A stretch of DNA of 64,000 nucleotides from JADGRF01 sp035274465. GTDB taxonomy: Bacteria; Myxococcota_A; Polyangia; Polyangiales; JAFGIB01. Under the pieces are notes generated by a model. The model did no database searches, was not told the origin of the DNA, and saw nothing but the letters and a program-made list of their open reading frames with translations. Both the position numbers and the translations under genes were made by a program. The stretch lies in assembly GCA_035274465.1 (NCBI GenBank), contig DATEOF010000470.1, positions 1-64,000 of the forward strand, written 5' to 3'. This document shows positions 61,858 through 64,000 of the stretch, one piece after another (within the stretch, counting starts at the first letter, position 1; each line of letters starts with the position of its first letter).

Positions 61858-63585
61858 GTGCGACTCGAACCGAGCCTCGAAGCCTTGGGGACGCAAGCCA
61901 TCCGTGACGCGCTGGGCGTAGAGGCCCCGGCGTTGGTCCGGCCTGCCAACCCCAGTCACGGCGACTATCAGATCAACGGTGTCCTGCCGCTGGCCAAGGA
62001 GCTGAAGAAGCAGCCCCGCGAGCTTGCGCTGGCCGTGGCCGACAAGGTGCGCCAGGCCGAGGCGATCGAGTCGGCCGAGGTCGCCGGCCCGGGCTTCATC
62101 AACATCAAGCTCGCCCCCGCCTGGGTCGCCGCCCAGGTGCTGGAGCAGGCGGTGGACGTCGCGCGCGACGGAGTGCCCCCGGCCGCCAAGCCGCTGCGCG
62201 TCGTGGTCGACTTCTCGAGTCCGAACATCGCCAAGCAGATGCACGTCGGCCACCTGCGCTCGACGATCATCGGCGATGCGCTCTGTCGGCTGCTGCGCTT
62301 CCTCGGCCACGAGGTAATCGGCGACAACCACCTCGGCGACTGGGGTACACAGTTCGGCCTGTTGATCGTCGGCATGCGGCGCTTCGGCGACCAGGCCGCG
62401 CTCGACCGCGAGCCGATCGAAGAGCTCGAGCGCGTCTACAAGCTCGCCAGCGCCGAGGCCAAGCAGGATCCCGCCTTCGCGGACGAAGCCCGGGCTGAGC
62501 TCGCCAAGTTGCAGAAGGGCGACCCCGACAACCGCGCGCTCTGGGAGCGTTTCTCCAGTGCCACCCGGGTCGAGCTGGACAAGAGCTACGCTCGGCTCGA
62601 CGTGCACTTCGATCAGTGGCTGGGCGAGAGCGCGTACGAGGAGATGCTGCCCGGAGTGGTCGCGCAGTTGCGCGAGAGCGGGCTCGCGCGCGAGGACCAG
62701 GGCGCGCTGTGCGTGTTCTTCGACGATCAGCCAGAGCTCGGCAAGTCGCCGATGATCGTGCAGAAGAAAGACGGCGCCTACCTCTACTCCACCACGGACA
62801 TCGCCACCGCGCTCTACCGCCGCGATCACTTCCACGCCGAGCGGGCGATCTATGTGGTTGGAAACCCCCAGGCGCTGCACTTCAAGCAACTGTTCGCGTT
62901 GCTCGGGCGGATGGGCGTCGACATGCAGCTCGAGCACGTGAGCTTCGGCTCCGTGCTGGGCAAAGATGGCAAGGCGCTCAAGACGCGCGAGGGCGGCACG
63001 ATCAAGCTCGCCGAGTTGCTCGATGAAGCGGTCGCGCGCGCGGCTGAACACATGCGCAGAGCGCGCGAGGAGAACGTGCTCGAGCTGAGCGACGCGCAGA
63101 TCGAGCAGCTCGCGCCCGTGGTCGGCATCGGCGCGGTTCGCTACGCCGACCTGATGCAGAACCGCGCCAGCGACTATCAGTTCGACTGGGACAAGATGAT
63201 CTCGTTCAAGGGCAACGCGGGCCCGTACCTGCAGTATGCCCACGCGCGCATCCGCGCGATCTTCCGCAAGGGAGAGGTCGATCCGGCAACGCTGCCGCTC
63301 AAAACGAAGCCGCGCCTCAGCCATCCCGCCGAGCTGGCACTCGCCAAACACTTGCTGCGTTTCGCCGATGCAGTCACCCAGGCCGCAGAGCAAAGTCTGC
63401 CGCACCTGGTGTGCGAGCACGTATACGACCTGGCACGTCTGTTCAGCGCGTTCTACGAGGCCTGCCCCGTGCTGAAGGCCGAGCCCGAAGATCGAGACGC
63501 GCGGCTGATGCTCGCGTGGTCGGTCGGCCGACAAGTGCGGCGCGGCCTGGGACTCCTGGGGATCGAGGCACCCGAGCGCATGTAG
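61858..63585 (+). CDS. argS: Arginyl-tRNA synthetase
   Basis: 575 residues from a GTG. The N-terminal Add-1 domain is followed by the class I HIGH motif in SSPNIAKQMHVGHLRST, GDNHLGDWGTQFGLL, and a C-terminal all-helix anticodon-binding domain starting about ALAKHLLRFADAV. It charges tRNA-Arg in the cytosol. As in many ArgS, no clean KMSKS is visible; the FGSVLGKDGKALKTREGGTI segment stands in its place. Confidence 0.95.
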   Translation: MRLEPSLEALGTQAIRDALGVEAPALVRPANPSHGDYQINGVLPLAKELKKQPRELALAVADKVRQAEAIESAEVAGPGFINIKLAPAWVAAQVLEQAVDVARDGVPPAAKPLRVVVDFSSPNIAKQMHVGHLRSTIIGDALCRLLRFLGHEVIGDNHLGDWGTQFGLLIVGMRRFGDQAALDREPIEELERVYKLASAEAKQDPAFADEARAELAKLQKGDPDNRALWERFSSATRVELDKSYARLDVHFDQWLGESAYEEMLPGVVAQLRESGLAREDQGALCVFFDDQPELGKSPMIVQKKDGAYLYSTTDIATALYRRDHFHAERAIYVVGNPQALHFKQLFALLGRMGVDMQLEHVSFGSVLGKDGKALKTREGGTIKLAELLDEAVARAAEHMRRAREENVLELSDAQIEQLAPVVGIGAVRYADLMQNRASDYQFDWDKMISFKGNAGPYLQYAHARIRAIFRKGEVDPATLPLKTKPRLSHPAELALAKHLLRFADAVTQAAEQSLPHLVCEHVYDLARLFSAFYEACPVLKAEPEDRDARLMLAWSVGRQVRRGLGLLGIEAPERM

Positions 63586-63668
63586 CGCGCCGCGAATTTC
63601 CCGGAACGCACGTACGCGCAAAGGGTTTGTGTCGCGGGCCTGTGCTACCCTGGGTGTAGCAACCGGCC

Positions 63669-64000
63669 ATGACGCACAAGCCCGCAGCGAGCGCCGAGAA
63701 AGACGTGAGCGCGAGTCAGCGACCACCCGCGCAGGCCGTCACGCTCGCAACGGAGCTGATCGCCGGTACCGCTCAGCCGCCGCTCGATCACTACGTACGC
63801 GGGCTGGTCGATCCCAAGGAGAGCACGGCCATCTTGGCCGCCAAGGTGCTCGAAGAGGTCGCGAACCAGAAGCCCGAGCTGCTCGCGCCTCACATCGAGC
63901 GCCTGGTCGCCAGCCTGGGCGCGGAGCGGCCGCGAGTCGCGCAAAGCTCGGCGCATGTGTTGCCACTGCTGGCGCGCGTCGCGCCGGCCAAGGTCGCGAA
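63669..64000 (+). CDS. Open-ended protein with helical (HEAT-like) repeats, 3' end outside window
   Basis: An ATG at 63669 opens a frame with no stop to the window end, giving at least 110 residues. The sequence LDHYVRGLVDPKESTAILAAKVLEEVANQKPELLAPHIERLVASLGAERPRVAQSSAHVLPLLARVAPAKVA has the paired-helix spacing of HEAT/ARM repeats. Such proteins usually mediate protein contacts. No ribosome site is convincing, so the start is provisional. Confidence 0.6.
   Translation, partial: MTHKPAASAEKDVSASQRPPAQAVTLATELIAGTAQPPLDHYVRGLVDPKESTAILAAKVLEEVANQKPELLAPHIERLVASLGAERPRVAQSSAHVLPLLARVAPAKVA

Overview
The window is 64 kb of high-GC DNA in which nearly every base is coding. It looks like a chromosome segment of a myxobacterium (Myxococcota, probably Polyangia). 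The signs are lipoproteins with long Gly/Ala/Ser linkers, two proteins ending in a MYXO-CTERM-like tail (Cys-rich turn, hydrophobic stretch, Arg/Lys cluster), eukaryote-like Ser/Thr kinases with extra domains, Cys-rich secreted proteins, and an HExxH protease of the type annotated in Myxococcus as the MXAN_6640 family. I found no rRNA, tRNA, CRISPR array, transposase or phage gene. The species assignment is inference.

Layout. 1-5.6 kb: a truncated cupin, two divergent enoyl-CoA hydratases, a small membrane protein, an SMP-30-like lipoprotein and other lipoproteins. 5.6-14.7 kb: a secretion island. An ECF sigma gene diverges from an operon of a double-glycine precursor peptide, a DUF2807-like protein, TolC, a second double-glycine precursor, two HlyD-type adaptors and a C39 peptidase-ABC exporter. 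A second ECF sigma gene with an NrsF-like membrane partner converges on it. 14.8-30.7 kb: a ricin-type lectin lipoprotein, a TPR/beta-barrel protein, an O-methyltransferase, a P450-methyltransferase fusion, and then a tightly packed nine-gene operon: PqqD-like, ATP-grasp, PLP decarboxylase, urea transporter-M23 fusion, TPR lipoprotein, Cys-rich protein, second urea transporter-like protein, second copy of the O-methyltransferase, and an asparagine synthetase-like protein. This operon is the best candidate for an undescribed system: a recognition domain, a ligase, a decarboxylase, an amidotransferase and a methyltransferase travel with two channel-type transporters, and no core gene of a familiar natural-product class is present.

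30.8-52 kb: mostly housekeeping or scattered functions. These are a kinase-AAA signalling protein, an SDR, a fused MsrB-MsrA, MscS, a second kinase, RimO, an alpha-oxoamine synthase, a radical SAM protein, a GNAT acetyltransferase, an enoyl-CoA hydratase, a CocE-like protein that has lost catalytic residues, lipoproteins, an alpha/beta hydrolase, and an Lrp-alanine dehydrogenase pair. 52-56.9 kb: an iron/heme uptake locus with a Fur-box-like site, a TonB-dependent receptor, two HmuY-like lipoproteins and a metalloprotease. 57-64 kb: a subtilisin-like protease, S-adenosylhomocysteinase with a SahR-like ArsR-methyltransferase regulator (its putative promoter and operator are visible), a lytic transglycosylase, arginyl-tRNA synthetase and the start of an open-ended helical-repeat protein.

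Start codons were chosen by Shine-Dalgarno fit, signal peptides and overlap with the upstream gene; many differ from the longest possible frame. Function calls come from motifs read by eye, without database searches.
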